Of a stretch of 56,950 bases of DNA, positions 9,066 to 17,861 are shown piece after piece. Position 1 is the first letter of the stretch; each line of letters opens with the position of its first letter. The DNA is taken from positions 1-56,950 of the forward strand of contig JARGNO010000021.1 of assembly GCA_029213165.1 (NCBI GenBank). Direction: 5' to 3'. The DNA is from Minwuia sp. (GTDB lineage Bacteria > Pseudomonadota > Alphaproteobacteria > Minwuiales > Minwuiaceae). The notes beneath the pieces were generated by a model. It saw nothing but the letters and a program-made list of their open reading frames with translations, had not been told where the DNA came from and searched no databases. A program made the translations under genes and the position numbers.

Positions 9066-9089
9066 TTGTAGCTCAAATGTTGTAGCTCA
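9066..9089 (+). repeat. Perfect 10-base direct repeat upstream of the acyl-CoA dehydrogenase
   Basis: TTGTAGCTCA occurs at 9066-9075 and again at 9080-9089, a 14-base period, directly before the GGGGGAGG ribosome-binding site of the gene at 9104. It is preceded by a run of seven A residues. The placement suits a repressor or activator half-site pair, or a leader element, but no regulator is identified. Confidence 0.5.
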
Positions 9090-9103
9090 GGGGGAGGCCG
9101 GTC

Positions 9104-10246
9104 ATGGCATTTGAAGTCGAACTGTCGAAGTCCGAACAGGAACTGGTTGATGCGGCGCGGGTTTTCACCGCAGAACACGTCACCCCCAATGCCGGAACCT
9201 GGGAACGTGACCGCATCTATCCGCGCGATACACAGCTGGAGGCCGCGGCCCGTGGACTTGGCGGTGTGCTGGTGCCCAAGGCAGATGGTGGACAGGGCGC
9301 AAGCTTCAGCGCCGCATGCCGTGTCTTCGAGGAACTGGCCAACGGTTGCATGGCCTTCACCTTCAGCATGGTGGTCCACAACAATTTCGCGCTCAGCCTG
9401 GCCAGCAATGGCAGTGACGCGCTGAAGCGGAAATTCCTTCCCGACCTGATCGCCTGCCGCAAGATCGGCGCCTTTCTGCTGACGGAGCCAGGCATGGGTT
9501 CGGACGCCCAGGCCGTTGCCTGCATGGCCCGCCCCGATGGGGACGGCTGGATACTGGATGGCGAGAAGGCCTGGATTTCCAGCGCCAGTCACGCTGGCGT
9601 CCTGTCGATCTACGCACAGACCGATCCTTCGAAGGGCTGGCGCGGCATCATGTGTTTCATGATCGAGGCGGAGCGCGCGGGCGTGCATCGCGTCGGTCCC
9701 TATGCCATGGCGGGTGGCCATGCGCTGGGCACCGGCGGTTTCCGGTTCGAAGGCGTGCGCCTGTCACAGGATGACGTGCTGATCCCGCAGGAAGCCGCCT
9801 TCAAGGCCGCCATGGGTGGTATCGATTCCGCCCGCTTCTTCGTCGCCGCCATGTGTACGGGCATGCTGCGCGCCGCCCTGGCCCGAAGCCTGGAATATGT
9901 CGCGGAGCGTCCCGCCTTTGGCAAGACGGTCGGCGACTTTCAGGGCATCCAGTGGATGCTGGCCGATGTTGCGACGGATCTGGAGGCAACGCGGCTGCTG
10001 ACCTACAGCGCCGCATCGCGCTGGGACGCGGGTCTGAATGCCAGCATGGAGGCCGCGCACGCCAAGAAGTTCGCCACCCGCGCCGCCCTGACCCGACTGG
10101 CCGACTGCATGCAGGTCATGGGGGCCAACGGCTTCATGGTGAACGAGGTCGCGGCCCGTCATTTCGCCTGCGCCAAGATGGCTCAGTACATGGATGGCAC
10201 GACGGAGATCCAGAACGTCGTCATCGCACGCGGTTTGCAGCGATAG
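9104..10246 (+). CDS. Acyl-CoA dehydrogenase family protein with Asp at the usual catalytic Glu position
   Basis: A 380-residue flavoprotein of the acyl-CoA dehydrogenase family. The order is an N-terminal helical domain, a middle beta domain (FLLTEPGMGSDA, then DGEKAWIS), and a C-terminal helical domain (RPAFGKTVGDFQGIQW). FAD-linked alpha,beta-dehydrogenation of a CoA thioester would be expected. In many members the catalytic base is the Glu of YEGT. Here the aligned sequence is YMDGTTEIQ, with Asp364. This could mean altered substrate geometry, another residue acting as base, or reduced activity. Ribosome binding is strong (GGGGGAGG). It is followed after 12 bases by the convergent DUF2155 gene. 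Confidence 0.9.
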   Translation: MAFEVELSKSEQELVDAARVFTAEHVTPNAGTWERDRIYPRDTQLEAAARGLGGVLVPKADGGQGASFSAACRVFEELANGCMAFTFSMVVHNNFALSLASNGSDALKRKFLPDLIACRKIGAFLLTEPGMGSDAQAVACMARPDGDGWILDGEKAWISSASHAGVLSIYAQTDPSKGWRGIMCFMIEAERAGVHRVGPYAMAGGHALGTGGFRFEGVRLSQDDVLIPQEAAFKAAMGGIDSARFFVAAMCTGMLRAALARSLEYVAERPAFGKTVGDFQGIQWMLADVATDLEATRLLTYSAASRWDAGLNASMEAAHAKKFATRAALTRLADCMQVMGANGFMVNEVAARHFACAKMAQYMDGTTEIQNVVIARGLQR

Positions 10247-10258
10247 CCCTGCCGCCGG

Positions 10259-10768
10259 TCAGTCCGCGACTGGCTCACCCTCCGGCGAAACGTCGTCCGC
10301 GTCATCGGCTTCCGGTTCCGGCTCTGGTGGCGCAGGATGACGGCAGCCAACCACCCAGACGTCATAGACCGGGTGCTCCAGCGGATTCAGTGCCGGGCTG
10401 GAGGCAATCATCCAGCCTGTGAACAGGCGCACCGCAGCGCGGGAGTCCGGTTCCTCGTCAATCTCCAGAAAGGCGAAGGTCTCCGGCGGCTCCTCCGGCG
10501 GGCGGGTCCGGCAATAGCGGACGGTGACCGTCAGGGTGCCGAAGCGGATCGGCGCGTCAACCGGCACTTCCAGATCAACCGTACGGGCCGTGACCTTGTC
10601 GAGGGCGCGCAGGATCGCCACACGGCCGGTTGCCTCCTCTGACCGGGCAGCGTCAAAGGTCTCGCCCTGCCCTTCCGTGATCAACTGGGCCTGCACGGGT
10701 CCAGCCGGAACAGCCGTCAGGCCGAGCGCGAGGCCGAAAACCGCAATCTGACATAGTCTGCTGTCCAT
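10259..10768 (-). CDS. DUF2155 domain-containing exported protein
   Basis: A 169-residue protein with an N-terminal signal peptide (about residues 1-28, ending PVQA). The DUF2155 core follows: ILRALDKVTARTVDLEVPV, FGTLTVTVRYC and RPPEEPPETFAFLEI, then FTGWMIASSPALNPLEHPVYDVW. The tail is acidic and Pro-rich. DUF2155 proteins are alphaproteobacterial periplasmic proteins of unknown function, usually near NDUFA12 and mlaD genes, as here. The start lies inside the 3' end of the methyltransferase gene, giving a 52-base same-strand overlap in another frame. The signal peptide begins exactly at this ATG, so a later start is unlikely. Confidence 0.88.
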   Translation of the reverse strand: MDSRLCQIAVFGLALGLTAVPAGPVQAQLITEGQGETFDAARSEEATGRVAILRALDKVTARTVDLEVPVDAPIRFGTLTVTVRYCRTRPPEEPPETFAFLEIDEEPDSRAAVRLFTGWMIASSPALNPLEHPVYDVWVVGCRHPAPPEPEPEADDADDVSPEGEPVAD

Positions 10769-11475
10769 CGTCCCTCACTGTCACAAAGCACCGAACGCAG
10801 CAGGTCCACGACCTCCGCCCTCAGACTGGCCCGGTCCTGAGCAGGCACCGCCGCGAAGAAGCTGTCGGCGAATGTATCCATCCATCCGCCCACGTCGGTC
10901 GGCAAGGGTGTGGGCCGCGGGATGAGTTCCGCAGAATGCACCGCAAATCCGGCCTCGCGCAGCACGGCGCCGTATTCATCCGGCGTCGGGAAGTACCAGG
11001 GGCTCAGCGCGGCACCATCAACGCCATGCCGGGCGAGCACCGCGATCAGAGCCGTCCTGATTGCGGCGACATTTCCATGCCCGCCAAATTCGGCAACAAA
11101 ACGACCGCCCGGTCGCAGCGCACGGTGAACGCCCGCGACAACCTCCGCCGGGCGCGTCATCCAGTGCAAAGCGGCATTGGAAAAGACGGCATCGAATTCA
11201 TTGCTGAAGGCCAGTGCATGGCCATCGACCACACGTGCATCCAGGCCGCGCGCCCGCGCTGCCGCAATCATGTCGGGGCCAGCATCGACACCAATCACCT
11301 GACACCCCGCGGCGACCAGTTTCTCGGTCAGTACGCCATCGCCGCAGCCGAGATCGAGGATACGCTCACCGGGTTGCGGGGCCAGCAGGTCCAGTACCGG
11401 GGTGCCCAGTACTGCGACAAAGCCCGCATGTTGCTGATATCGATCCGGTTGCCAGTCCTGGCTCTCCCGGCTCAC
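10717..11475 (-). CDS. SAM-dependent class I methyltransferase (trans-aconitate methyltransferase-like)
   Basis: A 252-residue Rossmann-fold methyltransferase. Motif I is ILDLGCGDGVLTEKL near residue 39, followed by VIGVDAGPDMIAAAR (acidic SAM-ribose contact), FDAVFSNAALHWM and LRPGGRFVAEFGG. The C-terminal region (WYFPTPDEY, then ADYVRLRF) resembles trans-aconitate 2-methyltransferase and related small-molecule enzymes. The start overlaps the mlaD stop by four bases, and the end overlaps the DUF2155 gene by 52 bases, so it sits inside a tight operon. Insertion of a methyltransferase between mlaD and DUF2155 is not the usual arrangement that I know. The substrate is unknown. Confidence 0.88.
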   Translation of the reverse strand: MSRESQDWQPDRYQQHAGFVAVLGTPVLDLLAPQPGERILDLGCGDGVLTEKLVAAGCQVIGVDAGPDMIAAARARGLDARVVDGHALAFSNEFDAVFSNAALHWMTRPAEVVAGVHRALRPGGRFVAEFGGHGNVAAIRTALIAVLARHGVDGAALSPWYFPTPDEYGAVLREAGFAVHSAELIPRPTPLPTDVGGWMDTFADSFFAAVPAQDRASLRAEVVDLLRSVLCDSEGRWTADYVRLRFSASRSA

Positions 11476-11924
11476 TGCTTGCTGCTTCCACCGGAATAGA
11501 TCGCCTGCCCCACCAGATCCATGATGTTGACCGACCCCTGTGCGAAACGGAACGAGTCCCCCGCATTCAGATTGGCCTCATCACCGCCCGGCTCGATCGA
11601 CAGGAAGGTGTCACCCAGCAGACCATCGGCCAGCACACGGATCGAGGAGTCCGCGGGAATCTTCACATCCGAGGCAATGTTGAGCCGGACCAGCGCCAGA
11701 TAGGTTGGCGATTCAAGCTCGGTCGACTTCACCGATCCGATCTTGATCCCGCTCAGGCGCACGTCAGCACCGGTGATTACACCGTTCACCTTGTCGAACT
11801 TGGCAATGAGTTCATAGCCGGAGGCCGGCGCGATATCGGCCGTGCGATAGGCAAAGATCAGGAACATTGCCGCAATGGCTATCACCACGGCCCCGATCAC
11901 GGTTTCGACGATATTGTTGGACAT
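11472..11924 (-). CDS. mlaD: MlaD-family outer-membrane lipid asymmetry protein
   Basis: A 150-residue MCE-domain protein. One membrane anchor lies at about residues 8-26, then a single MCE domain (about 38-115) with the characteristic VNGVITGADVRLSGIKIG and SSIRVLADGLLGDTFLSIEPGG. MlaD hexamers form the periplasmic lipid channel of the MlaFEDB importer, which returns phospholipids from the outer membrane. The partner mlaE and mlaF genes are not in this window. In alphaproteobacteria a mlaD copy beside NDUFA12 is common. It overlaps the downstream methyltransferase start by four bases. Confidence 0.92.
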   Translation of the reverse strand: MSNNIVETVIGAVVIAIAAMFLIFAYRTADIAPASGYELIAKFDKVNGVITGADVRLSGIKIGSVKSTELESPTYLALVRLNIASDVKIPADSSIRVLADGLLGDTFLSIEPGGDEANLNAGDSFRFAQGSVNIMDLVGQAIYSGGSSKQ

Positions 11925-11965
11925 GCGTTTGTCTGCCCCCGCGTTCGGATGAATTGCCTGCCGGT

Positions 11966-12313
11966 TCAGCCCTCGGGCGACCAGGCCTCGTAGTCACCGG
12001 TCGCTGCGGCGCGCTTCGCCCCCTTGGTGACATGACCCGCCGGACGATAGGCGTGTGGCGTGCCGGTCAGATTCGGCTGGTGCAGCTTTTCCCACTCCCG
12101 CAGATCCGACGTCGACTGCGGCGCGGTATCGGTGGTGCGGTGCAGCCAGGCATTCCACTGCGGTGGCACCTTCGACCCCTCGACCATGCCCTTGTAGACG
12201 ACCCAGCGACGCCCGGTTCCGCGACGGTCCTCATAGTAGCGATTGCCGAACTGGTCCTCGCCGACCAGCTTGCCGTTTCGCCAGGTGAAGAACCGTGTAC
12301 CGATGTGTGCCAT
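11966..12313 (-). CDS. NDUFA12-family NADH:ubiquinone oxidoreductase accessory subunit
   Basis: A 115-residue homolog of mitochondrial complex I subunit NDUFA12 (B17.2), found in alphaproteobacterial complex I. Diagnostic stretches are FFTWRNGKLVGEDQFGNRYYE, RRWVVYKG and PPQWNAWLHRTTD near the middle. A C-terminal part (HQPNLTGTPHAYRPAGH) matches the conserved tail that lies along the complex I peripheral arm. The core nuo operon is not in the window. It is the first gene of the leftward group NDUFA12-mlaD-methyltransferase-DUF2155, separated from the glpD stop by 107 bases in which I see no further gene. Confidence 0.92.
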   Translation of the reverse strand: MAHIGTRFFTWRNGKLVGEDQFGNRYYEDRRGTGRRWVVYKGMVEGSKVPPQWNAWLHRTTDTAPQSTSDLREWEKLHQPNLTGTPHAYRPAGHVTKGAKRAAATGDYEAWSPEG

Positions 12314-12420
12314 GTTCGCGACCGCTCCCTGCAGGGCTGACCGAGGAAATTCTGCGCCGGACTATGCCGAAACGGGCCTTGTCCGTCCAGTACCCAGCCA
12401 CCCGCCCTGAGGCGGCCGCT

Positions 12421-13944
12421 TCAGGCGTCACCGGCTGGCGACGCGTGCGGCAGCACTGCGGTCGCGATCCAGTCCGCCAGCCGTGAACGCTGGACTTCAT
12501 CCAGGTGCAGCGCCAGCTTGGTCCGGCGATAGAGCACGTCATCCGCGCAGGTGACCCATTCACGGTCGATCAGGTGCCGGATTTCTGCCTCGTAGATGCC
12601 TGCGCCGAAGTGGATTCCCAGCCCCTCCTCCTCCCCAGGCCGATCCAGGATCTCACGGGCCACGGTGCCGTAGAGACGCGCCAGCCGCAGGACGGTGGCG
12701 GGGTCGAGATAGGGGAAACCCGCCTGCAGTTCGGCAACAAAGGCGTCAAACCCGGTCACCGGAATGTCGCCGCCAGGCAGGGTTGCGCCAGCCGTCCAGG
12801 GTTTCGTTCTTGACCCCAGCAGATCGTCGATCTTCCCGACCACTTCCTCCGACAGACGACGGAATGTGGTGATCTTGCCACCGAAGACATTGACCAGCGG
12901 CGCACCGGCATCCCGGTCGGTGGTCAGCACGTAATCCCGCGTCGCCTCCTGCGCCTTGGAGGCACCATCGTCGTACAGCGGTCGGACGGCGGAGTAGGTC
13001 CAGACGATGTCATCGACAGCAACCGGCTTCCTGAAATAGGCACTGACCGCCCCGGTCAGGTAAGTCTTCTCCTCATCCGTGATCCGGATGTCAGCGGGAT
13101 CGCCGCCATAGTCGCGATCCGTCGTGCCGATCAGGGTATATTCATTCTCGTAGGGTATCGCGAAGACAATCCGACCGTCGGCGTTCTGGAAGATGTAGCA
13201 CCGGTCATGGTCGAACAGCCGGGGCACCACGATGTGACTGCCCTGGACAAGCCGGACATTGCGGGTGTTGTTGCGCCCGACCACGCCGCCGATGACATGA
13301 TCCACCCAGGGGCCCGCCGCATTCACCACAACATCTGCCGTGACCGTGTGCTGCGCACCGCTGCGCTGGTCTTCCATCTCCACCAGCCACTTGCCGTCCC
13401 TGGCGCGGGCGGAGGTGACACGGGTGCGGGTGCGCACCACCGCGCCCCGGTCCGCCGCATCGCGGGCATTCAGCAGGACCAGCCGGGCATCATCGACCCA
13501 GCAGTCCGAATATTCGAAGCCCTTGACGAATTCGTCACGCAGCGGCGCGCCCAGCGGATCGGTCCGCAGGTCCAGCGTCCGGGTGGAGGGCAACAGCTTC
13601 CGCCCCCCCAGATTGTCGTAGAGAAACAGGCCAAGCCGCAGCATCCAGGCCGGGCGCAACCCACGATGATGCGGCAGCACGAACCGCAGCGGCCAGATGA
13701 TCTGCGGTGCCATGGACCACAGCGTCTCCCGCTCCATCAGCGACTCTCGCACCAGCCGGAATTCGTAGTGTTCCAGATACCGCAGACCGCCATGGATCAG
13801 CTTGGTCGATCCGGAAGATGTGCCCTGCGCCAGATCGTTCATTTCTGCCAGCATGACCGTCCGGCCCCGTCCCACCGCGTCACGCGCAATGCCACAGCCG
13901 TTGATGCCGCCGCCAATGACGAAAATGTCGAAATGTTCCGTCAT
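12421..13944 (-). CDS. glpD: Aerobic glycerol-3-phosphate dehydrogenase
   Basis: A 507-residue membrane-associated flavoprotein that oxidises sn-glycerol 3-phosphate to dihydroxyacetone phosphate and feeds electrons to ubiquinone. The FAD-binding Rossmann motif is at the N-terminus (VIGGGINGCGIARDA), followed by GTSSGSTKLIHGGLRYLEHYEF, the GlpD signature. Later are VVNAAGPWVDHV and the substrate-binding region IGTTDRDYGGDP, then VFGGKITTFRRLSE near residue 350. The C-terminal helical domain ends normally. The gene starts seven bases after glpR on the same strand and is surely in its operon. With the rightward ABC transporter it forms a glycerol catabolic regulon; a glycerol kinase gene is not present in the window. 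Confidence 0.96.
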   Translation of the reverse strand: MTEHFDIFVIGGGINGCGIARDAVGRGRTVMLAEMNDLAQGTSSGSTKLIHGGLRYLEHYEFRLVRESLMERETLWSMAPQIIWPLRFVLPHHRGLRPAWMLRLGLFLYDNLGGRKLLPSTRTLDLRTDPLGAPLRDEFVKGFEYSDCWVDDARLVLLNARDAADRGAVVRTRTRVTSARARDGKWLVEMEDQRSGAQHTVTADVVVNAAGPWVDHVIGGVVGRNNTRNVRLVQGSHIVVPRLFDHDRCYIFQNADGRIVFAIPYENEYTLIGTTDRDYGGDPADIRITDEEKTYLTGAVSAYFRKPVAVDDIVWTYSAVRPLYDDGASKAQEATRDYVLTTDRDAGAPLVNVFGGKITTFRRLSEEVVGKIDDLLGSRTKPWTAGATLPGGDIPVTGFDAFVAELQAGFPYLDPATVLRLARLYGTVAREILDRPGEEEGLGIHFGAGIYEAEIRHLIDREWVTCADDVLYRRTKLALHLDEVQRSRLADWIATAVLPHASPAGDA

Positions 13945-13951
13945 CAGCCTC

Positions 13952-14752
13952 TCATCCGCTCACGGCCAATGCGCTGTCGGCGATCCTCAACTGCACCTCA
14001 TTGGCAGCGCATATCTCGCTTATCCCGGCTGTGGGAGCCTTGTCGGTTACAAAGACATCGATATCCGAAAGGTGGCCGATGCGCACAGGCGCCGTGCGCT
14101 GGAACTTCATGCTGTCGGCCACCAGGATCGTGCGGCGGGCGTGACGGATGATTGCCTGCGCCACGCGGACTTCGCGATAGTCGAAGTCCAGCAGGCTGCC
14201 GTCCTGATCGATGGCGGAGGCGCCGATCACCGCAAAATCCACCCGGAACTGGTTGATCAGGTCGATGGTCGCTTCGCCGACGATGCCGCCATCGGCATGG
14301 CGCACCAGCCCGCCGGCAATGATCACCTCCGCCGAAGGGGCCTCCCGCAGGATGTTCGCGACATTCAGGTTGTTGGTGATTGCCATGATTCCATCGTGCT
14401 GGCGCAGCGCGAAGGCCACCTGCTCCGTGGTCGTGCCGATGTTCAGCATGATGGATGACTTGTCGGGAATCAGTGCCGCAGCCGCGGCGCCGATGCGCTG
14501 CTTCGCCTCCGCCGCAAGGATCCGCCGCGAGTCATAGGCAAAGTTCGTCACATTCGAGGGATAGACCGCCCCGCCATGTACCCGCTGCAGCAGGCCGCGG
14601 TCACTGAGTTCGTTGATGTCCTTGCGGATCGTCTGTGGCGTGACCGCGAACTGCCCGGCCAGATCCTCAACGTCCACGCGCCCATGGGCGCGGGCGCGGC
14701 CGAGTATGTCCGTCTGGCGGGGCGATATGGCAGTAGCTTCGATTTCTTTCAT
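13952..14752 (-). CDS. glpR: DeoR/GlpR-family transcriptional regulator
   Basis: A 266-residue repressor. The N-terminal winged helix-turn-helix (residues about 8-60) contains RVDVEDLAGQFAVTPQTIRKD and DRGLLQRVHGGAV, typical of DeoR proteins. The C-terminal sugar-isomerase-like effector domain has MLNIGTTTEQVA, ITNNLNVANIL and the DREVRVAQAII-type helix (here DYREVRVAQAII). GlpR homologs respond to glycerol 3-phosphate and repress glycerol genes. The open frame continues upstream, but the ATG at 14752 gives family length. It diverges from glpV over a 184-base spacer containing several TTTCGTT-type repeats, plausible operators for control of both transcripts. Confidence 0.92.
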   Translation of the reverse strand: MKEIEATAISPRQTDILGRARAHGRVDVEDLAGQFAVTPQTIRKDINELSDRGLLQRVHGGAVYPSNVTNFAYDSRRILAAEAKQRIGAAAAALIPDKSSIMLNIGTTTEQVAFALRQHDGIMAITNNLNVANILREAPSAEVIIAGGLVRHADGGIVGEATIDLINQFRVDFAVIGASAIDQDGSLLDFDYREVRVAQAIIRHARRTILVADSMKFQRTAPVRIGHLSDIDVFVTDKAPTAGISEICAANEVQLRIADSALAVSG

Positions 14753-14795
14753 TTTCTTTCGCAATAGCGAGACGCGGTTGCAGCATGAACAAGCA

Positions 14796-14824
14796 ATGCG
14801 GGCAAACGGCTGTGATGCGGGCAA
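14796..14824 (-). repeat. Direct repeat upstream of glpR
   Basis: ATGCGGGCAA occurs twice in perfect form on the plus strand, at 14796-14805 and 14815-14824, with a 19-base period. It lies in the leader/promoter side of glpR. It may be a binding site for a second regulator or part of the glpR promoter. No consensus known to me matches it. Confidence 0.45.
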
Positions 14825-14825
14825 T

Positions 14826-14906
14826 TTTCGTTCATTTGGGGCTCTTACCGCAACATGAAATTTCGTTCTGGTTCATATTGACTTTCGTTTTCCTTCGCTT
14901 GATGAT
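14826..14906 (+). promoter_or_regulatory. glpV promoter with overlapping candidate GlpR operators
   Basis: TTTCGTTC is at 14826-14833, TTTCGTTC again at 14861-14868, and TTTCGTTTTC at 14883-14892, followed by a degenerate TCCTTCGCTT. Pyrimidine-rich TTTCGTT direct repeats are the form of site expected for alphaproteobacterial GlpR/DeoR proteins. A good sigma-70 promoter overlaps them: TTGACT at 14878-14883, 17 bases, then GATGAT at 14901-14906. Binding over the third repeat would cover the spacer, which is consistent with repression. The operator assignment is inferred from position and repetition. Confidence 0.65.
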
Positions 14907-14936
14907 CCCATTCATTAACCTAGGGAGGGTTGAATA

Positions 14937-16673
<1,737 letters not shown>

Positions 16674-16686
16674 CCTGCCGCGTTCT

Positions 16687-16740
16687 GGAGAAGGGTTCCG
16701 TCGCGCCACCTCCCCGGCGTGGCGGGGCCCTTCTCCTTCT
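16687..16740 (+). terminator. Intercistronic hairpin between glpV and glpS (probable attenuating terminator)
   Basis: GGAGAAGGG at 16687-16695 pairs perfectly with CCCTTCTCC at 16728-16736. An inner stem CGCCAC (16704-16709) pairs with GTGGCG (16719-16724). The outer stem is followed by TTCTTTT. It lies 13 bases after the glpV stop and about 38 before glpS. In many ABC operons such a structure partially terminates or stabilises the binding-protein message. Confidence 0.8.
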
Positions 16741-16774
16741 TTTCCCGAACGGTTTTCTTGAGTAATTTTCATCC

Positions 16775-17860
16775 ATGGCCCTGGAACTGAAATCAGTCGC
16801 GAAACAGGTGGACGGGGAAGTTCATATTCACCCCACCGACCTGACGCTGGCTCCGGGCAGCTTCAATGTCCTGCTCGGCACGACACTCTCCGGCAAGACG
16901 ACACTGATGCAGTTGATGGCCGGGCTGGAACGTCCGACGAGCGGCCAGATATGGTTCGACGGGCGCGATGTGACAGGCGTTTCCGTGCAGAAGCGCAATG
17001 TCTCCATGGTCTATCAGCAATTCATCAACTACCCGAACCTGAGCGTCTACGCCAATATCGCGAGTCCGCTGAAACTGGCCCGTATCGACAAGGCAGAGAT
17101 CAACCGGCGCGTGATGGAGATGGCTGAACTGATGCGGCTGACCCCGATGCTGGACCGCCGCCCGTCGGAGCTTTCCGGCGGACAGCAGCAGCGCACCGCC
17201 ATGGCCCGCGCGCTGGTCAAGGACGCCGACCTGGTGCTGCTGGACGAACCCCTGGCCAATCTGGATTTCAAGCTGCGCGAGGAACTGCGGGACGAACTGC
17301 CCCGCCTGTTTGCCGACCGCAACTGCATCGCCGTCTATGCGACCACCGAACCCATGGAGGCGCTGCTGTTCGGCGGCAATACCGCCACCCTGCATGAAGG
17401 CCGGGTGACCCAGTTCGGCCCGACAATGGAATCCTATCAGCACCCAAGGGATCTGATCAGCGCCCAGGTCTTCTCCGAGCCGCCGATGAATGCGGCGAAG
17501 GTGACCAAGCAGGGCGGCGAGTTCCTGCTGGGAGACAGCATTCGCTGGCAGGCCGATGCCTCGACCGTCGCACTGGCCGATGGCAGCTATCGGCTCGGCG
17601 TGCGGCCGCACCGGGTGACGATCCGCCCCGACGGCGCGCAGCCGGTTGCCATTCGCGGCCACGTGCGGATTGCGGAACTGAGCGGATCGGAAAGTACCGT
17701 TCACTTTGACCTGAGCGGCAATGACTGGGTGTCACTGTCCACGGGCGTGCATGACTTCGATATCGGGGCAGAGGCGGAGTTCCACATGGATGTCTCCCGC
17801 GCCATGTACTTCGACGATGCCGGTCACCTGGTAGGCGCCGCCGGCGGCAGGTCCGACTGA
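16775..17860 (+). CDS. glpS: Glycerol ABC transporter ATP-binding protein GlpS
   Basis: A 361-residue ATPase of the carbohydrate/MalK-like importer group. The Walker A loop is GTTLSGKT at residues 35-42. The Q-loop is MVYQQFINYP, the signature LSGGQ is at 133-137, and Walker B is LVLLDEP with Glu158. The switch-loop position reads YATTEP, with Thr191 where the partner GlpT has His. A C-terminal regulatory domain begins near residue 235. It pairs with GlpT, whose signature motif is degenerate, implying one canonical and one impaired ATP site. It starts after the intercistronic hairpin and ends two bases before glpT. Confidence 0.94.
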   Translation: MALELKSVAKQVDGEVHIHPTDLTLAPGSFNVLLGTTLSGKTTLMQLMAGLERPTSGQIWFDGRDVTGVSVQKRNVSMVYQQFINYPNLSVYANIASPLKLARIDKAEINRRVMEMAELMRLTPMLDRRPSELSGGQQQRTAMARALVKDADLVLLDEPLANLDFKLREELRDELPRLFADRNCIAVYATTEPMEALLFGGNTATLHEGRVTQFGPTMESYQHPRDLISAQVFSEPPMNAAKVTKQGGEFLLGDSIRWQADASTVALADGSYRLGVRPHRVTIRPDGAQPVAIRGHVRIAELSGSESTVHFDLSGNDWVSLSTGVHDFDIGAEAEFHMDVSRAMYFDDAGHLVGAAGGRSD

Positions 17861-17861
17861 A

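Noticed and set aside
9081-9100. tRNA-like TAGCTCAGGGGGAG segment
   Set aside because: It resembles a tRNA D-arm, but no acceptor stem, anticodon arm or T-loop is found around it; it is a repeat plus a ribosome-binding site.
8930-9721. Upstream extension of the PhyH dioxygenase frame
   Set aside because: It runs antisense to the acyl-CoA dehydrogenase and lacks family similarity; the ATG at 8929 gives normal length.
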